DNA from: Actinoallomurus sp963850195 | Lineage (GTDB): Bacteria; Actinomycetota; Actinomycetes; Streptosporangiales; Streptosporangiaceae | DNA: 64,000 bases | Assembly: GCA_963850195.1 (NCBI GenBank) | Contig: CAWKKD010000007.1 | Location: forward strand, 62,001 to 126,000 | Direction: 5' to 3' | Shown here: one piece after another, positions 23,745 to 32,451 of the stretch | Numbering within the stretch: position 1 is the stretch's first letter | Layout of the letters: the number at the start of each line of letters is the position of its first letter | Notes under the pieces: model-generated | The model's database searches: none | What the model was told of the DNA's origin: nothing | What the model saw: the letters and a program-made list of their open reading frames with translations, nothing else | Position numbers and translations under genes: made by a program

Positions 23745-24453
23745 CAGTCGATGATCTCCTGCGACCCCGCTTCGCGCCAGAGGGCCCGCCCGCGCTCGTG
23801 GCGCGCACGGGGGAGAGACGGACGTCGCGTCCGCCGTACGCACGTCGCCCGTGTCCGGGGTCGGCTTGATCGCCACCAGGGGGAGGTTCGCCGACAGGCC
23901 GTACGCGCGGCCCGACACGTACGCGAGCTTGGCCGTGGCCGAGGTCTTCGACGCCTTGTACGCGTCGTCACCCGCGAACGCCGCGGTCACCGGCACCGTG
24001 GCGTCCGACGTGAGCGGCTGCTTCACCGAGGTGATCCCGCAGCTCGCCGCGCCCTGCCTTGTCGCCGCCGTACGTGGCGGTGACCGCGATCCGGCTCGCG
24101 GTCCCCGTTTACGTGTGCGCGGCGTCGTTCTCGGTCACGCGTGCGGGGCCGACGGCGGCGCCCGCGGGCTCGACCAGCAGTGCCTCGGTACGGCCGACGG
24201 CGCGCGCCGGGCAGTTCTGCTCGGCGCCCGGCGTCCCCGGGTAGACCGCGTGCCGGTCGAACCGCACGCAGGCGGTGGGGTCGTTCGTTAAGTCGATGAT
24301 CTTCCAGGTGACGGGAACGGCGAACGTGTGCCCTCGGTAGGACACGTTCTTGGCCGGCGCGGCGGCGGCATGGGCGGTGCCCATGGAGCCGATCGCGAGC
24401 GCCGCCGCGGTCATGGCGGGCAGCGCGCGTCGGGTGAAGGACAGCGGGGAAAT
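23745..24453 (-). pseudogene. Decayed secreted Ig-like/choice-of-anchor P protein gene
   Basis: The 5' part (from 24414 or earlier) encodes a signal peptide and a domain with YRGHTFAVPVTWKIIDL and CVRFDRHAVYPGTPGA, as in actinobacterial secreted proteins. An in-frame TAA (24109-24111) interrupts it, after which the same frame resumes with TASRIAVTATYGGDKAG. A frameshift then leads to an Ig-like strand (VPVTAAFAGDDAYKASKTSA) and a C-terminal SGRAYGLSANLPLVAI ... TPDTG segment like choice-of-anchor P proteins. A perfect GAGGAGG site lies six bases before an ATT codon (24451-24453) that should be the start. At least three lesions indicate a dead gene. Confidence 0.7.
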
Positions 24454-24574
24454 GGGGACCTCCTCAGGCCGTCGGCCTCTGCGATTGGCGGCAGGGTGTC
24501 CCCAAGTGTGCTGACGGCCCGGTCGGAGGTCATTGGCGCTCAGCGCCGTGCTCGTTGACGATTCGTGCCAGGCC

Positions 24575-25678
24575 CTACTTCGCCGGGATGCCGAGTTCCT
24601 CGCGCCATTTCCAGGCGAGTTTCAGGCAGGCGCGGGCGGTCGGGAGGGTGGTCGGTTCACCGGCGTAGGCGAGGATGTTCTCGGCGGTGAAGCGCACCCC
24701 GCGATCGCCGTCCTCGCCGGTGATGAGGAGCCCTTCCTCGTTGTGCCCGACCATCGCGCGGAAGATCTCGTCGAAGGCCGGGGCGTCCCATACGCAGACG
24801 AGGCAGAGTTCCGGCTTCCAGGTCAGCGGGTCGAGGCCGATCCCGAGAAAGTGGACCCGTACGTCGCCGTTCCGGCGGGCGTTCGTGAAGTGCCTGTAGG
24901 GGACGTCGTCGGCGTAGTCGACGGACCCGCCGCTCCCGGTGATCTCCGGCAGGCCGAGGAATTCCTCGGCGTACTCGCGCATCACGCTGTGCCAGAGCCT
25001 GAGGTCGCTCTTCAACACCGCCGGTGCGTCGCTGTACGGCTGGAACTCACCGGCCGGGGTGACATGCGTGGTGTTCATGGCCGTCGCCACCTGCGCGGGG
25101 TCGCGGCGGTGCATGAAGAAGAACGCGTCGCCGGGTGAGCGCCGTACGGTCAGCGCGCTGATCCCGGTGAGCCCGCACCGACGGCCGAGGTCGAAGGGGT
25201 CGCCCAGCCAGGTCCGGTAGGGGCCGGCGGTGATCTGGGCCTCGCCGCGAGCGTGCCGGTCCGCGAGCTCGTACTCGAGGTACGCCGTGGTGTCCTGGCC
25301 GTCGAAGTAGCGGGCCAGCGCGAACTCCAGGCGCATCCCGTCCGTGGTCGGCTCCACGTCCATGAGGCGGTACGAGGGGCTGTCGAACCAGATGTTGGGC
25401 GGGTCGAAGCGCCCGATCGCCTCGGAGTAGCTCGCCACCTGCGGCAGCCCGGCCCGTACCTGGGCGCGGGCGGGATCGAGCGACTCGCCGGCGGTCGCCT
25501 CGCGCAGCCGCAGCTCCACCGAGTCGAGGGGCAGCGGCCGGCCGGGGATCCACCCCGCCTTCGTCAGCAGGGCGAGATCGTCATGCGCGCGAGCGTCCTT
25601 CTGCTCTGCCGCGGCCTGCTCGACGAGGTCCCCGACGCGGCCCTTCAGATGCCGCCGGGTCGCCTTGAAATTCTCCAC
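24575..25678 (-). CDS. Hypothetical protein with Nudix-box-like segment
   Basis: A 367-residue soluble protein I cannot place firmly. The GTG at 25678 (VENFKATRRHLKGRVGDL) is taken as start because the frame upstream is Ser/Thr/Arg-rich shadow sequence. A segment REYAEEFLGLPE (about residue 245) resembles the core of a Nudix box (REx2EE), but the preceding G-x5-E is not clear, so a Nudix-type hydrolase or sensor fold is only a suggestion. The N-terminal helix-rich 50 residues could bind DNA or a partner. It is convergent with the pseudogene. Confidence 0.65.
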   Translation of the reverse strand: MENFKATRRHLKGRVGDLVEQAAAEQKDARAHDDLALLTKAGWIPGRPLPLDSVELRLREATAGESLDPARAQVRAGLPQVASYSEAIGRFDPPNIWFDSPSYRLMDVEPTTDGMRLEFALARYFDGQDTTAYLEYELADRHARGEAQITAGPYRTWLGDPFDLGRRCGLTGISALTVRRSPGDAFFFMHRRDPAQVATAMNTTHVTPAGEFQPYSDAPAVLKSDLRLWHSVMREYAEEFLGLPEITGSGGSVDYADDVPYRHFTNARRNGDVRVHFLGIGLDPLTWKPELCLVCVWDAPAFDEIFRAMVGHNEEGLLITGEDGDRGVRFTAENILAYAGEPTTLPTARACLKLAWKWREELGIPAK

Positions 25679-25730
25679 CGCGCGAATTCTAGCCAGCGGA
25701 GTCCTGATCGACGATCTCGGCGCGGACGAG

Positions 25731-26111
25731 CTACGAACCGTACGGCCTCGTGATGAGCTCCATGCCGTGGCCGGCGGGGTCGAGGAAGTAGACGCCACGG
25801 CCGCCGTGGTTGTGGTTGATCTCGCCGACCTGCTTGCCGGCGGGGTCGGCGAAGTACGTCACGCCGGCCTCCTTGAGGCGGGCGAAGGCGGCGTCGAACT
25901 CCTCGTCGGAGATGAGGAACGCGTAGTGCTGCGGGGTGATGTGCTCCTGCGGGATGGCGGCGAAGTCGAGGGTGACCCCGTTGGCGGTGGCGACCGGCAC
26001 GAACGGGCCCCACTCGGTGCCGACCTCGAGGCCGAGAATGCTCGCCAGGAACTCCGCGGACGCGCGGTTGTCGTGGGCGTGGACGATGGTGTGGTTCAGT
26101 TCGACAGGCAT
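25731..26111 (-). CDS. VOC family protein (glyoxalase/dioxygenase superfamily)
   Basis: A 126-residue protein of two beta-alpha-beta-beta-beta modules: MPVELNHTIVHAHDNRASAEFLASILG begins the first, and VYFLDPAGHGMELITRPYG ends the second with the metal-ligand Glu. HTIVH and QHYAFLI supply likely His ligands. The ATG at 26111 gives the family's usual length; the longer frame to 26276 does not. The function could be lyase, isomerase or antibiotic binding and cannot be narrowed from sequence. Confidence 0.85.
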   Translation of the reverse strand: MPVELNHTIVHAHDNRASAEFLASILGLEVGTEWGPFVPVATANGVTLDFAAIPQEHITPQHYAFLISDEEFDAAFARLKEAGVTYFADPAGKQVGEINHNHGGRGVYFLDPAGHGMELITRPYGS

Positions 26112-26244
26112 GGTGAAACGCTCTCTAGACGTGGAAATGACAAGTGGCTGATAAAACCATTCACATTCATCCCGATACGCTACTCCCGCGCCGCGTGTCA
26201 TTGCCGCGTCGCGATCCCCGATACGGCGTGTCTGGAGAATGAGC

Positions 26245-26787
26245 ATGTCCACCGAAAAGGCCTGCGTGCTGACCACCGATGCCGGAATGCTCGCGCTGTG
26301 GAGTCCGGAGGCGTTCGCGGGCGTCCACGACTACGACACGTGGGAGGCCGAGCTCCTCGAGGACGAGGACCTCGTGCGGCACATCGCGGCGGCGGCGTTC
26401 GTCCCGGTGAACATCGGTTCCGACGGCGCGTACCAGGTGCTCGTGCGTACGGGCGGCGACGGTGACGCGGCCCGGCTGACCGAGCGCGAGGAGACCTACC
26501 GGCAGGCCTCGTCGGAGCCGTACGTGTTCGCGTCGCGCGGGCAGGCGTACGTGAGCGGGATCGAGCACGTCGCGGCGTCGCCGGGCGAGGACTGGACGCA
26601 GCCGGTCGAGGTGCCCGAGGGCCGGTACGACGTCACCGTGCACCTCATCGAGTGGGACGCCGAGCCGGGCGCGATCGACGACGAGGGGGAGCAGAGCGAC
26701 GACGCGCTGCCGGACTTCGTCGTCCTCATGAACCCGGCGGCCGGCGGAACCGCCTACCGCATGGACCCGGCGACGTTCGAGCGGTGA
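26245..26787 (+). CDS. Hypothetical acidic protein
   Basis: A 180-residue, strongly acidic soluble protein with no recognised family (MSTEKACVLTTDAGMLALWSPEAF). The second ATG (26245) lies seven bases behind GGAG; the first ATG (26239) is too close to that site. The repeated W-x-x-x-L and E/D-rich segments and the end LMNPAAGGTAYRMDPATFER suggest a beta-rich domain. It is divergent from the VOC gene over 133 bp and convergent with the aminotransferase (4 bp between stops). Confidence 0.65.
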   Translation: MSTEKACVLTTDAGMLALWSPEAFAGVHDYDTWEAELLEDEDLVRHIAAAAFVPVNIGSDGAYQVLVRTGGDGDAARLTEREETYRQASSEPYVFASRGQAYVSGIEHVAASPGEDWTQPVEVPEGRYDVTVHLIEWDAEPGAIDDEGEQSDDALPDFVVLMNPAAGGTAYRMDPATFER

Positions 26788-26791
26788 CCGC

Positions 26792-27556
26792 CTAGATCAC
26801 GTCCCAGGGCACGTCCTCGTACGCCCGGGTGAGCGTCGTCATGAACGCCTCGTCGACCGGCAGCGACCGGTCGTCGACCCGGCCGACGGGGGCGACGCCG
26901 CGGGAGTTCGTCACGAAGACGCTCGCGTAGGACGGCAGGTCGGTCAGGTGCACCGGCGCGCGCCGCGAGGGGGCGCCGAGCGCGGTGGAGACGAGCTGCA
27001 TCGTGATCCCGATCAGGCACGGCGCGTCCGGCCAGGTGACCGCGGTGCCGTCGTAGCAGCCGAGGTTGGTGAGCGCGCCCTCGGAGACCACTCCGCCGGG
27101 TCCGGTGAGCAGCGCGTCGTCGAACCCCTCGCGCTCGGCGGCCCGGCCGAAGTGGATCTGGCCGAACGTCCCCGTGTGCTTGATGTGGGCGAGCGGGCGC
27201 TGGTACTCGACCGACATCAGGCTCTGCGGCTCACGGGGCGGCGAGGACGGCGGGCGTACGACGACCATGAGGGACGTCCGGTCGTCCGGCTGGAAGGCGC
27301 TGAGACGTACCGTGGCGTCCCGTACGTCGCCCAGCGCGTGCCGGATGCGGTCGCGCACCAGGTCGCCGTCCAGGCGGGTGCCGTACAGCTCGCGGTTGGC
27401 GGCGTCGAGCCGCGAGAGGTGCAGGTCCAGGCCGCGGGTCCGCCCGTCGCGCACCTGCATGACGGTGAGGTGGCCGTAGTTGAAGACCGCCGGGAACGCC
27501 AGGTCCTCGGCGGTCGCCGGGTGGCCGTCGATCTCGATGCGAGGCAGCGCGCTCAT
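26792..27556 (-). CDS. Class IV PLP-dependent aminotransferase (ADC lyase/BCAT fold)
   Basis: A 254-residue fold-type IV PLP protein. The catalytic Lys is in LAHIKHTGTFGQ, the cofactor-binding Glu/Asn stretch is VVSEGALTNLGCYDG, and ITMQLVSTAL and FVTNSRGVAPVGRVD are the usual C-terminal motifs. Homologues include 4-amino-4-deoxychorismate lyase (folate), branched-chain and D-amino-acid aminotransferases. The fol cluster elsewhere in the window makes a PabC role possible but unproven. The ATG at 27556 gives MSALPRIEIDG. It is divergent from pyrD. Confidence 0.88.
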   Translation of the reverse strand: MSALPRIEIDGHPATAEDLAFPAVFNYGHLTVMQVRDGRTRGLDLHLSRLDAANRELYGTRLDGDLVRDRIRHALGDVRDATVRLSAFQPDDRTSLMVVVRPPSSPPREPQSLMSVEYQRPLAHIKHTGTFGQIHFGRAAEREGFDDALLTGPGGVVSEGALTNLGCYDGTAVTWPDAPCLIGITMQLVSTALGAPSRRAPVHLTDLPSYASVFVTNSRGVAPVGRVDDRSLPVDEAFMTTLTRAYEDVPWDVI

Positions 27557-27622
27557 ACGACCCCACCGTAGTGACGGCCCGCCCGGCGGGACGTGGCGCC
27601 CGCACTGCGACAATCGGACCTG

Positions 27623-28681
27623 ATGTATCGACTCCTCTTCTCCCTGGTGCTGCGCCGGATTCCGGCCGAGACCGTCCACCGCATGAGCTTCGCGGGCCTG
27701 CGGCTCCTCACCGCGGTCCCCGGCGCGCTGCCGCTCATGCGGCGCCTGCTCGCCCCACACGATCCGGAACTGCGGGTACGGGCGCTCGGGCTGGACTTCC
27801 CGAGCCCGCTCGGCCTCGCGGCGGGCTTCGACAAGGACGCCGAGGCGTACGAGGCGCTGGGCGCGTTCGGGTTCGGTTTCGTCGAGATCGGCACCGTCAC
27901 GGCGCAGGCACAGCCGGGCAATCCGAAGCCGCGGCTGGCGCGGCTGCCTCGGGACCGGGCGATCGTCAACCGGATGGGCTTCAACAACCACGGTGCGGAC
28001 GCGGCGGCCCGGCGCCTGGTGGGCCGCCGAACCTCCATCGTCGGCGTGAACATCGGCAAGACCAAGGTCGTCCCGGAGGACGAGGCGGTCGGGGACTACG
28101 TCGCGAGTACCGAGCGCCTCGCCGCGCTCGCGGACTACCTGGTCGTCAACGTCAGCTCCCCGAACACCCCCGGCCTGCGAAACCTCCAGGCCGTCGAGCA
28201 CCTTCGCCCGCTGCTGTCGGCCGTACGCGAGGCGGCGGACCGGGTCACCGACCGGCGGGTGCCGCTCCTCGTGAAGATCGCTCCGGACCTCGCGGACGCC
28301 GACATCGACGCCGTCGCGGACCTGGCGCTCGACCTCGGGCTCGACGGCGTGATCGCCACCAACACGACGATCGGCCGCGACGGGCTGGCGAGCGGTACGG
28401 ACGAGATCGCCGAGGCCGGCGCAGGTGGCCTGTCCGGCGCGCCGCTGAAGGCCCGCTCGCTGGAGGTCCTGCGGCGGCTGCGCGAGCGCGTCGGCGACCG
28501 GATCGCGCTGATCTCGGTCGGCGGCATCGAGAACGCCGACGACGCCTGGGAGCGTCTGAGCGCCGGCGCGACCCTCGTCCAGGGGTACACCGGCCTGGTC
28601 TACGGCGGGCCGCTCTGGCCGCGCGCGATCAACCGAGAACTCGCCGTCCGGCTGCGGAACGACGCCCGCCGCCGTCCATGA
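27623..28681 (+). CDS. pyrD: Dihydroorotate dehydrogenase (quinone), class 2
   Basis: A 352-residue FMN enzyme that oxidises dihydroorotate to orotate with a quinone acceptor in pyrimidine synthesis. The N-terminal amphipathic helix (MYRLLFSLVLRRIPAETVHRM) anchors class 2 enzymes to the membrane. FMN-binding AAGFDKDAEAY, NRMGFNNHGAD and VGGIENADDAW are present. The catalytic base is Ser in NVSSPNTPGLRNLQ, which defines class 2. The ATG at 27623 was chosen because the ten residues before it do not belong to the helix. It is monocistronic, away from other pyr genes. Confidence 0.95.
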   Translation: MYRLLFSLVLRRIPAETVHRMSFAGLRLLTAVPGALPLMRRLLAPHDPELRVRALGLDFPSPLGLAAGFDKDAEAYEALGAFGFGFVEIGTVTAQAQPGNPKPRLARLPRDRAIVNRMGFNNHGADAAARRLVGRRTSIVGVNIGKTKVVPEDEAVGDYVASTERLAALADYLVVNVSSPNTPGLRNLQAVEHLRPLLSAVREAADRVTDRRVPLLVKIAPDLADADIDAVADLALDLGLDGVIATNTTIGRDGLASGTDEIAEAGAGGLSGAPLKARSLEVLRRLRERVGDRIALISVGGIENADDAWERLSAGATLVQGYTGLVYGGPLWPRAINRELAVRLRNDARRRP

Positions 28682-28753
28682 CTCGGTCGAAGGCTCGTCA
28701 AGTGCCTTGAACCCGTCGTCGGGCGGGCGCACGCTTCTCCGTGAGGAGGCGTG

Positions 28754-29482
28754 GTGTCTGGACGAGGTGCGTCTGTGGCCGGCGCGTCGGCGCAGGCCAG
28801 GTACCGGACCATGCGGGCCGCGCATCGGCCGGAACGGGTCGTCGCACGGTTCGCGCTGGCGGGTGTCATCGGTTCGATGACGGCTGGGCTGACCGGCTGG
28901 CTTCCGGGGTTGGTGGTCGGGATCACCGTGCTGCTCGCGCACACGTTCTACCTGCGGGTCAGGCCCGATCCCGTCACGCACTGGCGGCGCGGCGCCGCCG
29001 CGGAGCGCCGGACCGGACGGCGGCTGTCACGGCTCGACCCGGCGTACTTCCACGTCCTGCACGACCGCGCGCTGCCCGACGCGTCGCGGACGAACCTCGA
29101 CCATCTCGTCGTCGGCATCACCGGCGTGTACGCGATCGCCTCACGCCGATGGCCGCCGCTGACCCGGCTGCGCGCCGACGAACGCATCTGGGCCGGACAC
29201 CGGCCGATCACCCGCCTGCTCGGCAGGACACGCGGCGCCGCGCGTACGGTCGAGCGGCGCCTGACGGACGAGTTCGGCGACCGGACGCCGGTCACCGCGA
29301 TCATCGCGGTGCACGGCAGCCGCCTGCCGCACGCGGGGATCCTGTTCGAGGGCGTCACGCTGCACCGCGCCAAGCGGGTGCACCGGCTCATCCAGCGCCA
29401 GCCGGCGGTGTTCACCACGGCTCAGGTGGCCGCCATCGCCGCCGCGGCGGAACGGATACTTCCCCCGATGATCGACCTCTGA
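28754..29482 (+). CDS. Membrane protein with NERD (nuclease-related) domain
   Basis: A 242-residue protein. The GTG at 28754 lies four bases after GAGGAGG; a GTG one codon upstream is too close. A hydrophobic hairpin at about residues 35-65 (FALAGVIGSMTAGLTG ... GLVVGITVLLAHTFYL) is followed by a NERD-like core: GAAAERRTGRRLSRL, FHVLHDRALP, NLDHLVVGITGVYAIASR and VTAIIAVHGSRLP. The D-H-L-V-V and E-x-K-like strands resemble the nuclease fold, but the classical Lys of the motif is not obvious. The role is unknown. Confidence 0.75.
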   Translation: MSGRGASVAGASAQARYRTMRAAHRPERVVARFALAGVIGSMTAGLTGWLPGLVVGITVLLAHTFYLRVRPDPVTHWRRGAAAERRTGRRLSRLDPAYFHVLHDRALPDASRTNLDHLVVGITGVYAIASRRWPPLTRLRADERIWAGHRPITRLLGRTRGAARTVERRLTDEFGDRTPVTAIIAVHGSRLPHAGILFEGVTLHRAKRVHRLIQRQPAVFTTAQVAAIAAAAERILPPMIDL

Positions 29483-29560
29483 CGAAAAACCGGCACGCTT
29501 CGTGACGGATTAGTACGCTCAGCGCGACACTGGAGCCGAGTCGCAGCTGGGGAGATCGCC

Positions 29561-30622
29561 ATGGGGGGCCGCATCGTCGTCTTCGGCGCCACCGGCTACA
29601 CGGGCGGGCTGACCGCACGGGCCCTCGTCGCCCAGGGTGACCGGCCGGTCCTGGCCGGGCGCGACGCCGAGGCGCTCCGCGTACTGTCCGGTGAGCTCGG
29701 CGGCCTGGAGACGGCGTACGCCGACGTCACGGATCCGCCCAGCGTGCGCGCCCTGGTCGAGCGGGACGACGTGCTCGTCACCACGGTCGGCCCCTACCAG
29801 CGGTACGGGCGGCCCGCCCTGGACGCCGCGGTCGACGCGGGCGCGCACTACCTCGACTGCGCCGGCGAGCCGCCGTTCATCCGCGAGGTCTTCCAGACCC
29901 ACGGCGGCGGCGCGTGGTCCACGCTGCTCCCGGCGTTCGGCTACGACTTCGTGCCGGGCAACCTGGCGGGCGCGCTGGCCCTCGACCGCGTCGGCGAGGA
30001 GGGCTTCCGCATCGACATCGGCTACTTCGTCGGCGGCGGTGAGCTCGTACGCGGGCTGTCGGCCGGGACCATCGACTCGGTCGCGGACATGGCCTCCGCG
30101 CCGATGTACACGTTCCGCGGACGCGTCATGGACGAGCCGCGGCCGCGGGTACGGGACTTCGAGATGGGCGGCCGGTCGCGCGCGGGCCTGTCGATCGGCG
30201 CGTCGGAGCACTTCGCGCTGCCCGAGACCTACCCTGCGCTGTACGAGGTCAACGTCTACCTGGGCTGGTTCGGCCGCGCGACGCGCCTCGTCGCGCGCAT
30301 GCCGCGCGGGCGCCTGACCGCCGCCGGCGCACGGCTGGGCGCGGGCCCGATGGCCCGTCTCGCCCGGCGACGCAACGGCAAGGGCACGCTGACCTCGCGC
30401 ATCGTCGCGGCGGCGTACGACTCCGGCGGGGCGCTGCTGACCGAGGTGCACCTTTCGGGCGGCGACCCGTACGAGTTCACCGGGAACATTCTCGCGTGGG
30501 GCGCCCGCCGGGCCGCGTGCGGAATGACCGAGGTCGGCGCCGTCGGGCCAGTACGAGCGTTCGGCCTTTCCGAGCTCGAGGCGGCCTGCGCGACGGCCGG
30601 AATCGCGCGCGTCACCGGCTAA
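29561..30622 (+). CDS. Saccharopine dehydrogenase-like NAD(P)-binding protein
   Basis: A 353-residue protein with an N-terminal Rossmann fold (VVFGATGYTGGLTARAL, GRD, DVLVTTVGPYQRYG) and the DCAGEPPFIRE segment typical of the saccharopine-dehydrogenase-like / trans-acting enoyl reductase family. GGGG/GGAG-type ribosome site before the ATG. Family members act as enoyl reductases for lipids or on unknown substrates. No lipid synthesis cluster is adjacent, so the substrate is open. It stands alone. Confidence 0.82.
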   Translation: MGGRIVVFGATGYTGGLTARALVAQGDRPVLAGRDAEALRVLSGELGGLETAYADVTDPPSVRALVERDDVLVTTVGPYQRYGRPALDAAVDAGAHYLDCAGEPPFIREVFQTHGGGAWSTLLPAFGYDFVPGNLAGALALDRVGEEGFRIDIGYFVGGGELVRGLSAGTIDSVADMASAPMYTFRGRVMDEPRPRVRDFEMGGRSRAGLSIGASEHFALPETYPALYEVNVYLGWFGRATRLVARMPRGRLTAAGARLGAGPMARLARRRNGKGTLTSRIVAAAYDSGGALLTEVHLSGGDPYEFTGNILAWGARRAACGMTEVGAVGPVRAFGLSELEAACATAGIARVTG

Positions 30623-30790
30623 AACGGCCTTTGAGGGAGAAAGTACTGCTCAAGCCGCATGTTCGGCAAGTGGAGCTAAAGGTAAATCTGCCGATAAGGA
30701 ATGGCAATTAGCCTGCCTCCGAGAACAATCTTCTATTGGTTCTTGTGAAATCGTTGAAGCCGACCCGGAAAAGGCTTTACGTTCGGCCGC

Positions 30791-32383
30791 ATGAGAGACC
30801 GGCTTCTGGTCGAGGCGCTGAGATCCGGCGATCCGGCCGCGATCGGCGCGGTCTATGACGAATACGCCGATCGGCTCTACGGCTACTGCTGGTTCCAGCT
30901 CCGCACCGCCGACGCGGCGTCGGCGGCGCTCCGCGACGCGCTGATCTGCGCCCAGGCGCACATCGCCGAGTTACGCGACCCCGAGCGGTTCGCGCCCTGG
31001 CTCTACACCCTCGCGCGGATCGAGTGCCGTCGCCGTCGCCCGGTCGAGGCCGCGCAGCCCGACCTCCCGATCGCCCGCCACGACCAGGACGACGTCGACC
31101 TGCGGCTCATGGCCTGGCGCGCCGTCACCGCGCTGCCCGCGCTCAGCCGGGAGATCCTCGACCTCCGCTACCGCCACGAACTGTCCGAGGAGGACCTCCC
31201 GCTCGTGGTCGCGTTGCCCGGCCGCGAGGTCAGGGAGCTGCTGACCCAGGCACGCGTGCTCCTCGAGGCGGCGCTGATCGCCGAGATCCTCGTGCACGAG
31301 GGACCGTTCTCCTGCCCCGAGCGCGTCGCGATCCTGCGCGGACGCACCGACCGGATCGACGACGACCTGCGCGAGGCGCTCGTCCGGCACTCCCTCGAGT
31401 GCCGCCAGTGCGTACGCCGGCTGCCGAGCGGCATCGCGCCGGCCAAGGTGTACGCCCTGCTGCCGGAGGCCGCGGCCCCCGAGGCGCTGCGGGCCCAAAT
31501 CCTGCGCCGCTTCACCGACGCCGACCCGGCCGGGCGCCGCCGCTCCACCGCCGCCCGGATCACGAGGTTCGGCTGGCACGGCTTTCCCGAACAGCCCTGG
31601 GCCGGACGCACGGCCGCCCGCCACCGCGCCACGCACCGCTGGCCGCGTGCGCTGGCCGCGCTGTCCGGCGCCGCGCTCGCCGCCGTCGCGGCGGGCGTCG
31701 CGTCCCGCTGGTTCGGCGAGGGGCCCTCGCACGGACCGGACCGGATCTTCGCCGCGTCCGCCGCACCGCGAGAGCCGCGGCCGAGCCCGGCACCGCCCGT
31801 CCCGAGCGCCGTGGCGCGCCCGATCGCGGCCACCTACCCGCTCGTCGCGCACGACCCCGCGAGCCCCGCCTCCGCCCTCGACGGTGATCTCCCCGGTTCC
31901 TACCTCCGCGCGCCCCGCACTGCGCGCCTGGAGGCCACCCCGGCCCGGCTCACGGTCGGGGCGGGCGGCACCGGCACGCTCACCCTCCGCGCGGCCGGAA
32001 ACACCGCCGACTGGCGAGCCACGGCCGGCGGCCCGCTGCGGCTCTCGCCCGCCGCCGGCACGCTCCCCATGGGCGCCGCGCGGACCATCGAGGTACGGGT
32101 CCACGCCGACCACCCGGGCACCGGGCTGATCACGTTCGAGCCTGGCGGCGTACGCGTCGCGGTGACCTGGACCGGAACGCCGCCGGACAGCCCGCCGCCG
32201 ACCACGCCACCACCGACGTCGCCCCCGCCGACGAGCCCGCCCCCGACGAGCCCGCCCCCGACGCCGACCACCCCACCCCCGACGACCCCGCCTACCACGC
32301 CCCCGCCGAGTAGCCCGACCACGGCGGGCCCGGCGCCCACGCCCAGCCGCGAGCGCCCGCCCGAGGCCCCCGAGCGCCCATGA
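30791..32383 (+). CDS. ECF-type sigma factor fused to ZAS motif, membrane helix and Pro-rich extracellular tail
   Basis: A 530-residue multi-domain protein. Residues 1-85 look like sigma region 2 (IGAVYDEYADRLYGYCW, PERFAPWLYTLARIECRRR). Residues 105-160 are a degenerate region 4 (LPALSREILDLRYRHELSEEDL). HSLECRQC (H-x3-C-x2-C, about residue 198) matches the zinc motif of anti-sigma ZAS domains. A single hydrophobic helix follows (ALAALSGAALAAVAAGVASRW, about 285-305), then an Ig/BACON-like domain (LEATPARLTVGAGGTGTLTL) and a Pro/Thr/Ser tail. It resembles ECF groups with large fused C-terminal domains. A 168-bp AT-richer region precedes it. Confidence 0.78.
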   Translation: MRDRLLVEALRSGDPAAIGAVYDEYADRLYGYCWFQLRTADAASAALRDALICAQAHIAELRDPERFAPWLYTLARIECRRRRPVEAAQPDLPIARHDQDDVDLRLMAWRAVTALPALSREILDLRYRHELSEEDLPLVVALPGREVRELLTQARVLLEAALIAEILVHEGPFSCPERVAILRGRTDRIDDDLREALVRHSLECRQCVRRLPSGIAPAKVYALLPEAAAPEALRAQILRRFTDADPAGRRRSTAARITRFGWHGFPEQPWAGRTAARHRATHRWPRALAALSGAALAAVAAGVASRWFGEGPSHGPDRIFAASAAPREPRPSPAPPVPSAVARPIAATYPLVAHDPASPASALDGDLPGSYLRAPRTARLEATPARLTVGAGGTGTLTLRAAGNTADWRATAGGPLRLSPAAGTLPMGAARTIEVRVHADHPGTGLITFEPGGVRVAVTWTGTPPDSPPPTTPPPTSPPPTSPPPTSPPPTPTTPPPTTPPTTPPPSSPTTAGPAPTPSRERPPEAPERP

Positions 32384-32451
32384 CCACCTTTCTCGCTTCA
32401 TGATCGTCGTGTCGTCGCAGGTCACAACGGTTTTTTAGGGAGGGTGGGAGA

